Source of the DNA: Bacteroidota bacterium
Lineage (GTDB): Bacteria > Bacteroidota > Bacteroidia > Chitinophagales > Chitinophagaceae
Direction: 5' to 3'
DNA: 56,943 nucleotides
Assembly: GCA_018268035.1 (NCBI GenBank)
Contig: JAFDXI010000027.1
Location: 1-56,943, forward strand
This document shows, piece by piece, positions 45,620 through 56,100 of the stretch. A model generated the notes under the pieces. It was not told the origin of the DNA, did not search any database, and saw nothing but the letters and a program-made list of their open reading frames with translations. The position numbers and the translations under genes were made by a program. Position 1 is the stretch's first letter. Each line of letters starts with the position of its first letter.

Positions 45620-45714
45620 CTGAAATCCTTTACCAGTAAGGATTTCAGCCCCATCTTTTTTGGAGAAGGGTTTTTGTGCCCACTCGCCTTGAGCGGCTGA
45701 GGTTTTTTAAAAAG
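45620..45714 (+). repeat. Dispersed palindromic element related to the MITE core
   Basis: An 11-bp perfect stem CTGAAATCCTT/AAGGATTTCAG (45620-45648) has a TACCAGT loop, followed by a CTCGCC...GGCTGAG imperfect hairpin and TGAGGTTTTTTAAAAAGC. The core CTGAAA-CCTTT-CCAGTAAGG and the tail GCGG-TGAGGT-AAAAGC also occur, on the other strand, inside the element at 38629-38753. The terminal inverted repeats of that element are not found here, so this may be a decayed or partial copy. It lies in the gene-free stretch 45501-45778, between convergent genes. Confidence 0.6.
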
Positions 45715-45778
45715 CCAATTGTTGCCTTCTTGATTCAATCTATATTGATAAACATCTTCAACAAAAATCTGTATTCAA

Positions 45779-46774
45779 TTAATTGTTTTCATGCTTTGAA
45801 ACAACAGGCCAGCCATTTATCCAGTTGAGTCTTTCAATGCGTAATTTAGGTTTGCCATTATCATTGGCATCATAACCGTGAAAAATAAGATAATCAACGC
45901 CATTAAAATTTGCAACAGCATTATGTCCAACACCATTCCAATCCTTATCACCTTCCAACAATAATGTGCCACCGCCAAGATTCATCGGCACACCTTCTTT
46001 ATCAAGATATGGGCCATTGATTGATGAGCTGCGGCCAACCATCATTTTATAAGTACTCTTTACACCGCGGCAACAATAATCAAATGAAACAAAAAGAAAA
46101 TAATCATGACCTTTTTTATAAATAAAAGGCGCTTCAATTGCTGCATCGCCTGCTGCACTATCCGGGTAAATATAATTTCTTGCACGCCTTGCAATAGTAA
46201 ACCATGTTTCTGGCTCTGCAGGTTTGGTCAAACTGCTATCTAGTTTCACGAGTTTTATACCATCCCAAAATGAACCGAATGCAAGCCAGGGCTCATTTTC
46301 ATCATAAATTAAATTAGGGTCAATTGCATTCCACATATCCCTGCCAGGAATTGATTCTATCACTTTACCATGATCCACCCAATTAAAATTTTTATCAGAA
46401 GGATCCAGTGTATTATTTGTTGCTACACCAATTGCAGAAGTGTTTTTTCCAAACAGAGATACAGCATAATATAAATAATACTGCCCGTTATGATAGCTGA
46501 TATCCGGCGCCCAAATATGTCCTTTAAAACCATGTATTTCTTTTACTGCCCATTGAGGTGCAGTTTTAAAAACAGGCGTTTCTTTTTTCCAATGCTTCAT
46601 GTCAATTGAAGAAAAAACAGAAATGCCATTACCTGTACAGAAAATATAATAAGTGCTGTCTTGCCTTATTATCACAGGGTCATGTACAGATATTGATGTA
46701 TCAGTTTGGGCTGATGACTGTAAGGTTATCATCAGTCCAAAAATCAAACAGGCTGTTTTATTCAATTTGTTCAT
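45779..46774 (-). CDS. GH43 arabinan endo-1,5-alpha-L-arabinosidase, secreted
   Basis: The protein is 331 residues with a signal peptide (MNKLNKTACLIFGLMITLQSSAQ). The five-bladed propeller of GH43 is marked by the catalytic triad in order: D32 in HDPVIIR (general base), D152 in NAIDPNLIY (pKa modulator) and E214 in AAIEAPFIYKK (general acid). The GHIWAPDISYHNGQYYLYYA motif is typical of the arabinanase subfamily. It cleaves internal alpha-1,5 bonds of arabinan. It is downstream of the GH51 gene by 6 nt, in one operon. Confidence 0.93.
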   Translation of the reverse strand: MNKLNKTACLIFGLMITLQSSAQTDTSISVHDPVIIRQDSTYYIFCTGNGISVFSSIDMKHWKKETPVFKTAPQWAVKEIHGFKGHIWAPDISYHNGQYYLYYAVSLFGKNTSAIGVATNNTLDPSDKNFNWVDHGKVIESIPGRDMWNAIDPNLIYDENEPWLAFGSFWDGIKLVKLDSSLTKPAEPETWFTIARRARNYIYPDSAAGDAAIEAPFIYKKGHDYFLFVSFDYCCRGVKSTYKMMVGRSSSINGPYLDKEGVPMNLGGGTLLLEGDKDWNGVGHNAVANFNGVDYLIFHGYDANDNGKPKLRIERLNWINGWPVVSKHENN

Positions 46775-46780
46775 GTGTTG

Positions 46781-48772
46781 TTATAACAACTTTATATGAA
46801 TGATGGTAAAAGAATAGGGGCTTAGGGTTATGTTTAACTGCTTGTTCTTTACAAGTATTTCATCTGTGTTTGGACTAATATGCTTTGGTGCTGCAATAGA
46901 ATTTTCTGCATCCAGGTCATTGCTTTGAAGTGTTGTTACTAATGCTTTGTCAACAGGCTTCTTTTTTGTATCAATGTTTATTTGTTTCTGAACAGATTTG
47001 GAAGATGTGTTTACAATTTTAAAAATCAATTCATTTGCCGGTGCATCAATTACTGCAGAAGCATACAAACTATCTTTTCCTTTTATAGTATCATTGTTTG
47101 ATTTGATGGCAACAACGTTTGTGCCCTTGTTGTTAGCAAATAATTTCTGCACATAATAATCCGGTGTGCCATAAGAATATAAATTATTAAACCATATCAG
47201 GTCAGGTGTCCATTGCCATCCGTCAACATGTGCAAACAATGGTGCATAAGAAGCCATTTTTACAACATCGGCATTGCGTTCAAGTCCGGTCATAAAAGCT
47301 GCTTCAGACAAAGCACATAACCAGTTGTTTTTATTTAATGGGCTGACTGTTGCAACACTTTGTGCAGCATATTCACCTGCAAAAATTTTAGGACCTTTCC
47401 TGTCGTAATTATCATAGCGGTTGGCATTATCCTGGAACCATGATGGAGGACGATAATAATGTTCATCTAAAATATCAGCATGCATTGCACGCAATGTGTC
47501 ATTTAAGAAATCAAATTTTTCCCCATCGGGGTCGGGTCCTACACTATTGACTAATTGTATATCGGGGTATTTTGATTTAATAGCTTTTGTAAAAATTTTA
47601 TAACGCTCAATATATTGCGGGCCCCATTGTTCATTGCCCACACCCAATAATTGAAGATGAAAAGGAGCGGGGTGACCCATTGCTGCACGCAGGTGGCCCC
47701 ATTTTGTTGTAACATCTCCGTTTGCAAATTCAATGAGGTCGAGTGCATCCTGGATATATGGATCAAGTTGATTGGTGTCAACTACTTCTGCAGTATTAAA
47801 TTGACAAGCCATACCACAATTTAAAATGGGTAATGGTGAAGCGCCTATGTCTTCTGCCAATTGAAAATATTCATAGAAACCAAGCCCAAAACTTTGAAAA
47901 TAATCTGGTGTCGGGCGATGTGCAAATTCTGTGTTCCATCTGTTCACAATCACCTTGCGGTCTTCAACCGGCCCCACTGTTTTTTTCCATTGGTAACGTG
48001 TTGCCAACTCTCTTCCTTCAACAATGCAACCACCGGGAAAACGAAGAAATCCGGGTTTCATATCAGCGAGTAACTGCACCAGGTCGGCGCGCAAACCGTT
48101 TGGCCTTTCTTTCCATGTATGTTGAGGAAATAAAGAAACCATATCAAAATCTGCGACACCCTGACCTTCAAACCAGACATTCAATTTTGCTTTTAATTCA
48201 GTTGCATTTGCAGTAAAGCTTGTTTCATATTGTTTCCATTCATTACCCGAAATATTTACTTCCTGTGATTCGCCTAAACTTTTTCCTGTACTGTCAACCA
48301 ATTGAACATGCAATGAAATATTTCCGCTTTCATTTTTTGCCCATACTGTGAAATGATATTGTTCATTTTCACGAATACCCATACCGCGAAACCCTTCATT
48401 GGTTATACCAAATTTCCCGGATGATGTGTAACGTGTAACCCTTATATAGCGTGGGTTTGAGCTATCTTGCACAAGCCTGTTGGTAACTAAAACAGTACCT
48501 GTTTCCGGTGATTGCTGTTGAATTGTCCAGCCCATTAATGGATTAAAAAATTCAAATGAACGGTTCTTTACGAGCTCTGCATATAAACCACCATCGGCAG
48601 CAAAGTTGATATCTTCAAAAAATATCCCCCACATGGTTGGCTGAATTGCAGCAGTAGGTTTGTCTGCGTTTACAACTAATGGCTGTGCCTGCATTACTTG
48701 CGTACAAGTAAAGAAGGATACGCAAATGATTAATTTTTTCATCATCATTTTATTATAATTTTTTTTACTCAT
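46781..48772 (-). CDS. GH51 alpha-L-arabinofuranosidase
   Basis: The protein is 663 residues. Its signal peptide starts at the MMMKKLIICVSFF Met cluster (residues 9-11), so the true start may be 48742-48748. It has an N-terminal carbohydrate-binding-like beta-sandwich (about 75-215), then the TIM-barrel with LRFPGGCIVEG, acid/base E381 in GVGNEQWGP and nucleophile E437 in ILDEHYYRPP. It releases L-arabinofuranose from arabinan and arabinoxylan oligosaccharides. It lies 6 nt before the GH43 gene at 45779. The region upstream, 48773-49129, holds a candidate operator. Confidence 0.95.
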   Translation of the reverse strand: MSKKNYNKMMMKKLIICVSFFTCTQVMQAQPLVVNADKPTAAIQPTMWGIFFEDINFAADGGLYAELVKNRSFEFFNPLMGWTIQQQSPETGTVLVTNRLVQDSSNPRYIRVTRYTSSGKFGITNEGFRGMGIRENEQYHFTVWAKNESGNISLHVQLVDSTGKSLGESQEVNISGNEWKQYETSFTANATELKAKLNVWFEGQGVADFDMVSLFPQHTWKERPNGLRADLVQLLADMKPGFLRFPGGCIVEGRELATRYQWKKTVGPVEDRKVIVNRWNTEFAHRPTPDYFQSFGLGFYEYFQLAEDIGASPLPILNCGMACQFNTAEVVDTNQLDPYIQDALDLIEFANGDVTTKWGHLRAAMGHPAPFHLQLLGVGNEQWGPQYIERYKIFTKAIKSKYPDIQLVNSVGPDPDGEKFDFLNDTLRAMHADILDEHYYRPPSWFQDNANRYDNYDRKGPKIFAGEYAAQSVATVSPLNKNNWLCALSEAAFMTGLERNADVVKMASYAPLFAHVDGWQWTPDLIWFNNLYSYGTPDYYVQKLFANNKGTNVVAIKSNNDTIKGKDSLYASAVIDAPANELIFKIVNTSSKSVQKQINIDTKKKPVDKALVTTLQSNDLDAENSIAAPKHISPNTDEILVKNKQLNITLSPYSFTIIHIKLL

Positions 48773-49129
48773 TGATTTGTTGCAATCGTTAATAATAATG
48801 AAAGTGATTGAAATGGAAGGAACTTATAACAGATTATTTTTTTAAAAATTATCAGTTCGGAAAAGTTTGGGATAGCATAACACTGCATATTTTTTCATAA
48901 AATCCAATCGTCGGGATTACCTGCCTGTAAATGTATTTGTTTATGCCGCAAACGATGCAGCTAAAATAGTCAGAATTTATTAATTGTCAAAATTACATTT
49001 AATATTTATTTTTAAAAAATTCTTTGTTGACGTATTTTGTATTTTATGCAAATCAATTATAAAATGGATAACGATTTTAAACCAGTAAAAAATTCAAATT
49101 AAAAATCCTGTAAAAACCGTTAATCCTGT
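48773..49129 (-). promoter_or_regulatory. Control region of the GH51-GH43 operon with a candidate AraR operator
   Basis: This 357-bp gene-free stretch lies between the AraR-like gene and GH51. At 48980-49002 is an imperfect palindrome TTAATTGTCAAAATTACATTTAA that agrees at 20 of 23 positions with a palindrome upstream of susC (from 56374). This supports a shared regulator. TACATTTA lies nearby on the minus strand but lacks a fitting -33 element. Nothing else is seen. Confidence 0.55.
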
Positions 49130-49846
49130 TTAAGTACTTTTTTCAATCTTCTGACTGGGTATAAAATTGAGAAAAGAATTAAACTTCATTTGATATTTTC
49201 TTTTGTCGAGTTTATAATAAAATGCACCTTTTTTTGAGCCATTCTTTTCTTTATCTTTTTGTTTTATCAATAAAGCTGTTGATAAAATTTTTCGGCTGAA
49301 ATTTCCTTTGTCTAAAATCTTGTTGTAAACATCTTCATATAAAGTTTGCAACTGTGGGATTGTAAATTTTTCAGGTAGCAATTCAAACAATACCGGGTGA
49401 AATGCAGCTTTGTATCTTAATTTTTCTTTTGCCATTTCAATCATTTCCTTATGATCAAAAATAACCGGGGGTAGTTGCTTCAATGGAAACCATTCAGCAC
49501 TATATTCATGATTTATCTGTTCTTTGTATTGATTGATATCGATTAATGAAAAATAAGCAACAGATATTGTCCGTTCTGATGGGTCCCGAAACCGTTCTCC
49601 GAAAGCAGAAAGTTGTTCAAGATAAATATCTGTAAGTCCTGTAAGCTGTTTTAAAATTCTCGCAGCAGCCTGGTTAAGGTTTTCATCAGGAGTAACAAAT
49701 CCACCCATTAAGCTCCATCTGCCTCTTTGAGGTTCAAATCCTCTTTTGATTAATAATAGTTTGAGACGGTTACCGTCAAAACCAAAAATAATGCAGTCTA
49801 TTGCTACTAACATCCTGTTTTGGCGGGTGTATTTGCTTATTTTCAT
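49130..49846 (-). CDS. Nudix/winged-helix transcriptional regulator, AraR-like
   Basis: The protein is 238 residues. Residues about 1-145 are a Nudix fold, but the Nudix box reads GGFVTPDENLNQAAARILKQ and lacks the REXXEE glutamates, so catalysis is not expected. The C-terminus (about 150-200, FHPVLFELLPEKFTIPQLQT ... NFSRKILSTALL) is the winged-helix DNA-binding domain. This architecture is that of NrtR and of the Bacteroides AraR L-arabinose regulator. Its position among arabinan genes supports AraR. The last 25 residues are Lys/Phe-rich. The short palindrome ACAATAATTGT (49915-49925) lies upstream of its start and may be an autoregulatory site. Confidence 0.88.
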   Translation of the reverse strand: MKISKYTRQNRMLVAIDCIIFGFDGNRLKLLLIKRGFEPQRGRWSLMGGFVTPDENLNQAAARILKQLTGLTDIYLEQLSAFGERFRDPSERTISVAYFSLIDINQYKEQINHEYSAEWFPLKQLPPVIFDHKEMIEMAKEKLRYKAAFHPVLFELLPEKFTIPQLQTLYEDVYNKILDKGNFSRKILSTALLIKQKDKEKNGSKKGAFYYKLDKRKYQMKFNSFLNFIPSQKIEKST

Positions 49847-49951
49847 TTTAAAGCAAGGTGTTGTTTTTGAAAAGGAATACTTTCAAAATGTTTTTAAATG
49901 TTTAATTAAAAAGAACAATAATTGTCTTGTTGAAATTTCTTGTTGGGTTGT

Positions 49952-51475
49952 TTATTTTTTCTTTCCCCAAACGGCTATTCCGCTATTGTTGAGTCCGGTA
50001 AATATGATTGTATTCTTTTTATTTTCCCAATCATGTCCTGATTGCACAAAAACATTTTCTGTAATGCCGCCTGACCATTTTAAAGTCAGCCAGGGGGCAG
50101 CGTAGCTCCATGTGTTTGATGCATCTGAATTAATGGTGCCTGCTGCATCAATAGTTATATTTTGTGCAACCTGCATATCAGGTGAAATTTGTTCATCAGC
50201 ATAGCCCGGAACAACTTTATAATCTAATACAATCCTTTCCCATGTTCCTGTAAGATTATCTTTTGATACTGTTGTATTGTCTTCCCATGCATATCTTTCA
50301 GGTGATGCTATTGGCCAGCCATCATTTGTCCAGAAAAGTTTACGTACGTGTAAATCCATAAAGAAACTATTGACTGCTGGCCTTCCCTGATGAGCTATAA
50401 AATATTGGCCATTATCATCTGTGAATACAGAACAATGCGCAGTGCCCTGCCACCCACCATGGCCGCTAAACTGATAGGGCGCAATGATCATTGGACCGTG
50501 ATCAATATTTGTATTGGCATCTACACCATTATAATCATAAAATGGACCTTCAGGATTATCCGCCCTGCAAACACGCACATTGTATTTTGTCTGAAGCCAA
50601 TCATAAGCAATAAATAAAAAATATTTTTTCAATGATGTATTATATATTACTTCTGCGCCTTCTATATTACCATTGTATTGTCCATTGGTAAATCCACGGT
50701 TGGCAATACGTTTGCCTATATCACCAGTAGTAGCAGCAAAACCTGTTGCTGCATTGAGTTTTAAAATATAAATGCCATCCCATGCAGAACCATAATACAT
50801 ATATTGTTCACCAGAAGGTGTGACAATAACTGTTGGGTCAATTGCATTGGTCTGAACATAATTATCTGCTGTGGATGTAACCACCAAACCTTTTTCTGTC
50901 CATGGGCCTTCAGGATTGGATGCTGTTGCAAGACCGATAACACTTAAACGCGCAGTTGAAGATGATAAGGAATAATATAACCTGTATTCATTTCCAACTT
51001 TCATAACATAAGGCGCCCAAAGTGAATTGTTCGGTGTTCCTCCTTCCTGTTTAATAAAATTAGCCCCCATTGCAGGAAGTGAATTGAAAACCCATCCATA
51101 AAAATTCCATTCAACTAAATCTTTTGATTTTCTTATTTGTATGCCTGGTTTTATATCAGTGCCATAAGCTACATCTGTGCTGTAACAATAATAATTATCG
51201 CCAAACTTTTTTATAGAAGGATCATGCACGTTATAAGGTCCCCATTGCAAATAATCATTTGCTGAAGCAACATCTGCATACGTATCGTTGATGCTGTTGA
51301 TATCAAATGATGATGGCGGAGGTGGTGTTACAATGGTTGTATCATTACCACCATTATTCCCACCGGATGGATTGTTGGAAGTTTTTGTACATGACGTAAT
51401 AATGCATGCTAACATGAAGCAGGCAATAACTACTTTCTTACAGGAAAAGATGCAGGGTATATTGTAATGCTTCAT
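49952..51475 (-). CDS. GH43 arabinan-degrading lipoprotein
   Basis: The protein is 507 residues. The lipobox ACIITSC gives lipidated C29, followed by an Asn/Gly/Pro-rich linker (31-56). The GH43 residues are D85 (NVHDPSIKK), D213 (NAIDPTVIV) and E272 (NIEGAEVIY). A C-terminal beta-sandwich (about 400-507) follows the propeller, as in longer GH43 arabinanases. The product is a surface or periplasmic arabinanase. It is separated from susD by a hairpin at 51500-51537, so its expression may be lower than that of susC/susD. Substrate is inferred from family and context. Confidence 0.92.
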   Translation of the reverse strand: MKHYNIPCIFSCKKVVIACFMLACIITSCTKTSNNPSGGNNGGNDTTIVTPPPPSSFDINSINDTYADVASANDYLQWGPYNVHDPSIKKFGDNYYCYSTDVAYGTDIKPGIQIRKSKDLVEWNFYGWVFNSLPAMGANFIKQEGGTPNNSLWAPYVMKVGNEYRLYYSLSSSTARLSVIGLATASNPEGPWTEKGLVVTSTADNYVQTNAIDPTVIVTPSGEQYMYYGSAWDGIYILKLNAATGFAATTGDIGKRIANRGFTNGQYNGNIEGAEVIYNTSLKKYFLFIAYDWLQTKYNVRVCRADNPEGPFYDYNGVDANTNIDHGPMIIAPYQFSGHGGWQGTAHCSVFTDDNGQYFIAHQGRPAVNSFFMDLHVRKLFWTNDGWPIASPERYAWEDNTTVSKDNLTGTWERIVLDYKVVPGYADEQISPDMQVAQNITIDAAGTINSDASNTWSYAAPWLTLKWSGGITENVFVQSGHDWENKKNTIIFTGLNNSGIAVWGKKK

Positions 51476-51499
51476 TTTTATAAATGCTGTTTACAAAGA

Positions 51500-51537
51500 A
51501 AAAGGGAAAACCTGTAACATTACAGGCATTCCCTTTT
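51500..51537 (-). terminator. Strong hairpin between susD and the GH43 gene
   Basis: Two stems nest with short internal mismatches: AAAAGGGAA/TTCCCTTTT (51500-51508 and 51529-51537) and CCTGTAA/TTACAGG (51511-51517 and 51520-51526), with T-rich sequence after it on the minus strand. It probably acts as a partial terminator or mRNA-stability element within the operon. Confidence 0.7.
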
Positions 51538-51544
51538 AGAATTA

Positions 51545-53110
51545 TTAATAAGTATTATTTTGTTTTACACCTGAATTGTTGTCAATTTCTGTTTGAGGAA
51601 TTGGCAATAGTTCCCTTCCTGGTATATAGCTGTTAAACTCTGGATCCCTTGATTGTAACCAAGCCAGTTTTGTAGGATCATTGAGCCATCCCCAACGGCG
51701 GATATCATCAAACCTGTGGCCTTCCAAACAAAATTCAAGCAATCTTTCATGACCAATTTGTGTACGCATTTGTTCCTGTGTATAACCTGCAAATTCAGCT
51801 TGCCTGTCTGGTAAATTTGCCCTCGTTCTAACCATTTGAATATACTTTGCAGCAGTTGCTCTGTCATTTAATTCATTCTCACATTCAGCATACATTAAAA
51901 GCACATCGGCATAACGCATCAGCCTTTCGTTGATGCCGGATTTCCAGTCATATTCGTTCACCTTATTACCATACATATTTTCATATTTCTTGCAATATAC
52001 ATCAGCCATATAAGCGGGGCTTGAAGCATAAGCATCCTGGAATGTTGTCTGGTACATTGGTGTAGTAGGTTGATGTGTATCGGCTGTATCATTGTATAAA
52101 ATTGTTACAATACAACGAGGGTCAATTTTGCCATCAACAGTTTTTTCCTGGTGGAATTCATCCAATACAGATTGTGTTGGCTGCACATCTGTCCATCCAA
52201 AATTGGGAGGTCCAAATGTAATTGCCCTTGCTGAATAAAAACCCCATGTTGGCCCCGGCACTCCCTGCCATTGTAAGTCTGGCCCACCTGCAGTTAATGA
52301 AAACTGTGTTTCAAAAATTGATTCTGAATTGTTTTCATTGTCTTCGGTAAAGTTGTCTTTATAATTGGGCACAAGCTGATAAATTCCTAAATCAATTACA
52401 TTCTTAAATTGTACTGCTGCACTGTCAAAGTTTTTATTAAAAAGATATGCTTTGCCAAGATAAGCCATTGCTGCACCTTTGGTTGCTCTGCCCAAATCAT
52501 TGGCATCAATACCGCCTGTTGTTGAATATTTCACAGGTAAAAGATCAATAGCAGATTTAAAATCAGCTTTCACTCTTTCCCATCCATCAGCAACTGATGA
52601 TTGAGGTAGTGTTTCTGCAATGCCTGTTGGTAAAGGCACACTGCCAAACATATCAACCAAATGGAAATAATAAAGGCCTCTTAAGAAATATGCCTGACCT
52701 AAAATCCTGTTTTTTAAACCATCATCCATGCTGATAGAAGGAACGTTAGCCAATACCTGGTTGCAACGGAAAATACCTTGATAATATTCATCAAAAGTCC
52801 ATGCATATCCGGCAGGATCTGCAGTACCTAATTGGAATTTTCCAACATTTGAAATAGCAGTCCATGGACTGTTACTTCTTACATCATCACCCTGAATGTT
52901 TAATAGGATAGGAGTGAAGCGCATATAGCCGCCATCTTCCATCAGCATTTGATAACACGCATTCACACCTCCCAGTGCATCAGTTTCTGTTTTCCAATAT
53001 GATGAAGATGTTTGTGCATTAGGATTAACCTGGTCTAACTGTTTTTCGCAACTGCTCAATATAATTAACAGGCAGATTGCAATACTATATTTTAAATTGA
53101 ACATTTTCAT
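51545..53110 (-). CDS. SusD/RagB-family glycan-binding lipoprotein
   Basis: The protein is 521 residues. The lipobox ILSSC gives C21, then EKQLDQVNPNAQTSSSYWKT, which is the SusD start. Helical TPR-like segments (ILGQAYFLRGLYYFHLVDMF) and the C-terminal block GHERLLEFCLEGHRFDDIRR, WGWLNDP, ending LLPIPQTEIDNNSGVKQNNTY, complete the family. It sits on the outer surface and binds glycan for import through its SusC partner. It follows susC by 24 nt. Arabinan as ligand is inferred from the downstream glycosidases. Confidence 0.95.
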   Translation of the reverse strand: MKMFNLKYSIAICLLIILSSCEKQLDQVNPNAQTSSSYWKTETDALGGVNACYQMLMEDGGYMRFTPILLNIQGDDVRSNSPWTAISNVGKFQLGTADPAGYAWTFDEYYQGIFRCNQVLANVPSISMDDGLKNRILGQAYFLRGLYYFHLVDMFGSVPLPTGIAETLPQSSVADGWERVKADFKSAIDLLPVKYSTTGGIDANDLGRATKGAAMAYLGKAYLFNKNFDSAAVQFKNVIDLGIYQLVPNYKDNFTEDNENNSESIFETQFSLTAGGPDLQWQGVPGPTWGFYSARAITFGPPNFGWTDVQPTQSVLDEFHQEKTVDGKIDPRCIVTILYNDTADTHQPTTPMYQTTFQDAYASSPAYMADVYCKKYENMYGNKVNEYDWKSGINERLMRYADVLLMYAECENELNDRATAAKYIQMVRTRANLPDRQAEFAGYTQEQMRTQIGHERLLEFCLEGHRFDDIRRWGWLNDPTKLAWLQSRDPEFNSYIPGRELLPIPQTEIDNNSGVKQNNTY

Positions 53111-53134
53111 TTTGTAAAATTTAATGGTGAAAAA

Positions 53135-56100
53135 TTAAAATCCTGCCTGTATGCCAATCATGATTGTACGTGGGTTCGGAAATGAACCATAATCAAAACC
53201 ACGACTGAATAAACCATCGCTAATGAAATCAGGATCGTAACCTTTATACTTACTAATGGTTAACAGATTTTCGCCTGAAATATAAAAGCGCAATTTTGTT
53301 AGAAATTGTTTTTGAATAATGCTTGTTGTTGAAGGCAATGAATAACCTATTTGCGCATTTTGCAATCTTGCATAAGAACCATCCTCAACAAAAAGATCAG
53401 AGAACCGGTTATTGCCATTTGGGTCGCCGATGATAGGGCGGGGCACTTTTGTATCAGTATTTGATGGTGTCCAATAATTCAATTCATCAACATGCTGGTT
53501 ACCATATTGGCCGGTCATCAATGCCTGGTAAACACCATTGAATACTTTGTTACCACCGCTGCCCTGTATGAAAACAGAGAAATCAAAATTGGCATAACCT
53601 GCAGAAAAATTCAGACCAAAATAATATTTGGGGATAGTGGTACCAAGATATGTCCTGTCGTTGGCATCGGTGATAATATAATTGTGATCTCCATTGTTAT
53701 CAGTATTCTGTGCTTTAAAAATTACATCACCAGGCGCTGTTAATGTTGATTGGAAAGCATGGCCATCTATCTGATCCTGGCTTTGGAAAATGCCTTCTGT
53801 CTGATAGCCGAATAATTCGCCAACAGAACGGCCTACTTCTGTTTTACTGCCTGCACCATAAATTGGATTATTGGTACCTCCTAATTTCAACACTTCATTA
53901 TGCAACGTAGAAAAATTAGCATTTATATTGTAAGTAAACTTTCCTGAAAGTTTTTTATAACCAAGTGTAACTTCAATACCTGTATTTCTTACAGAAGCCG
54001 CATTTGTAATGATTGAATTGGGAATAGAACCAACAGAGTAAGGCAGTGGCAAAGATGTAATAATATCTTTTGCTGTTTTATTAAAATACTCCACTGTTGC
54101 AGTTAAACTTTCGTTGAGGAAACCCATATCCAGACCTATATCTGAAGTTTGTGCAACTTCCCATTTTAAGTTGGGATCAGTTACAGAAACTGTTGCTCCA
54201 CCTGGTGCAAAAATGTTTGCAAAATTGTAATTGGCATAGCTGTTTATATAAGATTGCCAATCATAGTAACCAAGGTTTTTCTGACTTCCCAACTGGCCCC
54301 ATCCACCACGTAACTTAAGACTGCTGATTTGTGATGGGAGATGTAACCATTCTTCTTTATAAATATTCCAGGCACCTGCAAAACCTGCAAAATTACCGTA
54401 CCTGTTTGTTGGAGCAAATTTTGAAGAACCATCCCGACGGAAATTTGCAGTAACTATATATTTATCATTAAAGTTATAATTGGCCCTGCCAAATAAACCT
54501 GTTGTTGTTGCTGTGCCTTTCCATTGTGTTATTGCATTGGAACCTGCAGCAGCAAAGCTGAATGTTTGAAAATCAAGGTCGCCATCGCCTACTGATTTAC
54601 CTGATATCCATTGATTATAATCTTTTTGAAAAGAGTAACCGGCTAACAGGTCAAGTTTGTGTTTGCCTTTTACAAAATTATATGTGAGTGTCTGTTCAGT
54701 TAACTGTGTGTAAGGCTGACTGGTTGCATCAGTATATAAATACTGAGTGTTAATGTAATAGTAGCCCATATCGAAGCTGGGTTCATAGTGATAGTTTTCC
54801 CAGTCAGTCCTGTCATAACTTGCAGCAATTTTATAATTCAGGTTTTTTACAATTTCCAATTGTGCCCAGCCATTTAATAAAATCCTGTTGCGCTTGCTCC
54901 AGTCATCTACAATTTTATTAAGGCCAACAACATTGGCAGATATTGCCCGATGGATAGTTTGATCAGTGCCGGCGTAACCACCTTGCTTTGATGAATCATA
55001 TACACCTACAGTTGGTATTGCAGTAAGCATAGCGGTAACTGTTCCTCCAAAAACAGCATGGTTAGCTGTGCCTGAATAGTTACCTTTTTTAGAACCCATG
55101 TAATTAATATTGATGCCATAACTAAACCTGCCTTTTCTGCCATACAATCCGGCGTTAAATGAATAACGATTATACGCCTGTGGACCTACCTGGTAACCGG
55201 TTTGATTGAAATAGTCAAGTGAAGCATTGTAATTAAATAATTCAGACCCTCCTGATAAACCTATGGTATAGTTTTGAATAACACCTGTCTTTAATGCTTC
55301 ATCCTGCCAATTGGTATTTATATCAGACACATAATACGGGCTCGAAGGATCGTTGGCCGGAACCAATGAGAGCCCTGCATTATCTGTAGCAGCATTCACT
55401 ACTTTCTGGTATTCTTCCCTGTCTAATACCGGAATTTTTTTAGGAACATTTTGTACGCCGGCATAGCCATTAACTGAGAATTTTGGTGTGCCACCTTTTC
55501 CCCTTTTAGTAGTGATGATCACTACACCAGTTGCTGCACGTGAACCATAAATGGCGCCTGCTGATGCATCTTTCAAGATTGAAATTGATTCAATGTCGTT
55601 AGGTGAAAAATCAAATGGGGCTTCTACTGGCACACCATCAATAATATATAGAGGGCTGTTATCGCCAAAGTTGCTGATACCACGAATTTTTACCTGCACA
55701 TAACCACCTGGTTCTCCGGAACCATGAACGCTTACTCCTGCCACCTGGCCTTGCAGAATTTTTGCAACATCATAAGATGGATTCTTACTTGCTTCTGATA
55801 CGTTCACCTGCGAAACAGAACCTGTTAGGTCTTTCTTCTTCACAGTGCCATATCCTACCACAACAACATCATTTAATGAGTTGGAAAATGAAGAAAGCAT
55901 GATATTTAAATTGCTTTGCGAACCAACGATAATATTGGTTTTGGCATATCCTACACTTGATATCTCCAGTTCGTCACCTGTCTGTGCTTTAATAATAAAC
56001 CTTCCTGCAGCATCGGCTGCTGCTGCAATCTTTGTTTGCTTGTTGGTAACCGTTGCTCCGGGTATAATGTTACCAACTGAATCTGTTACTTTTCCTGATA

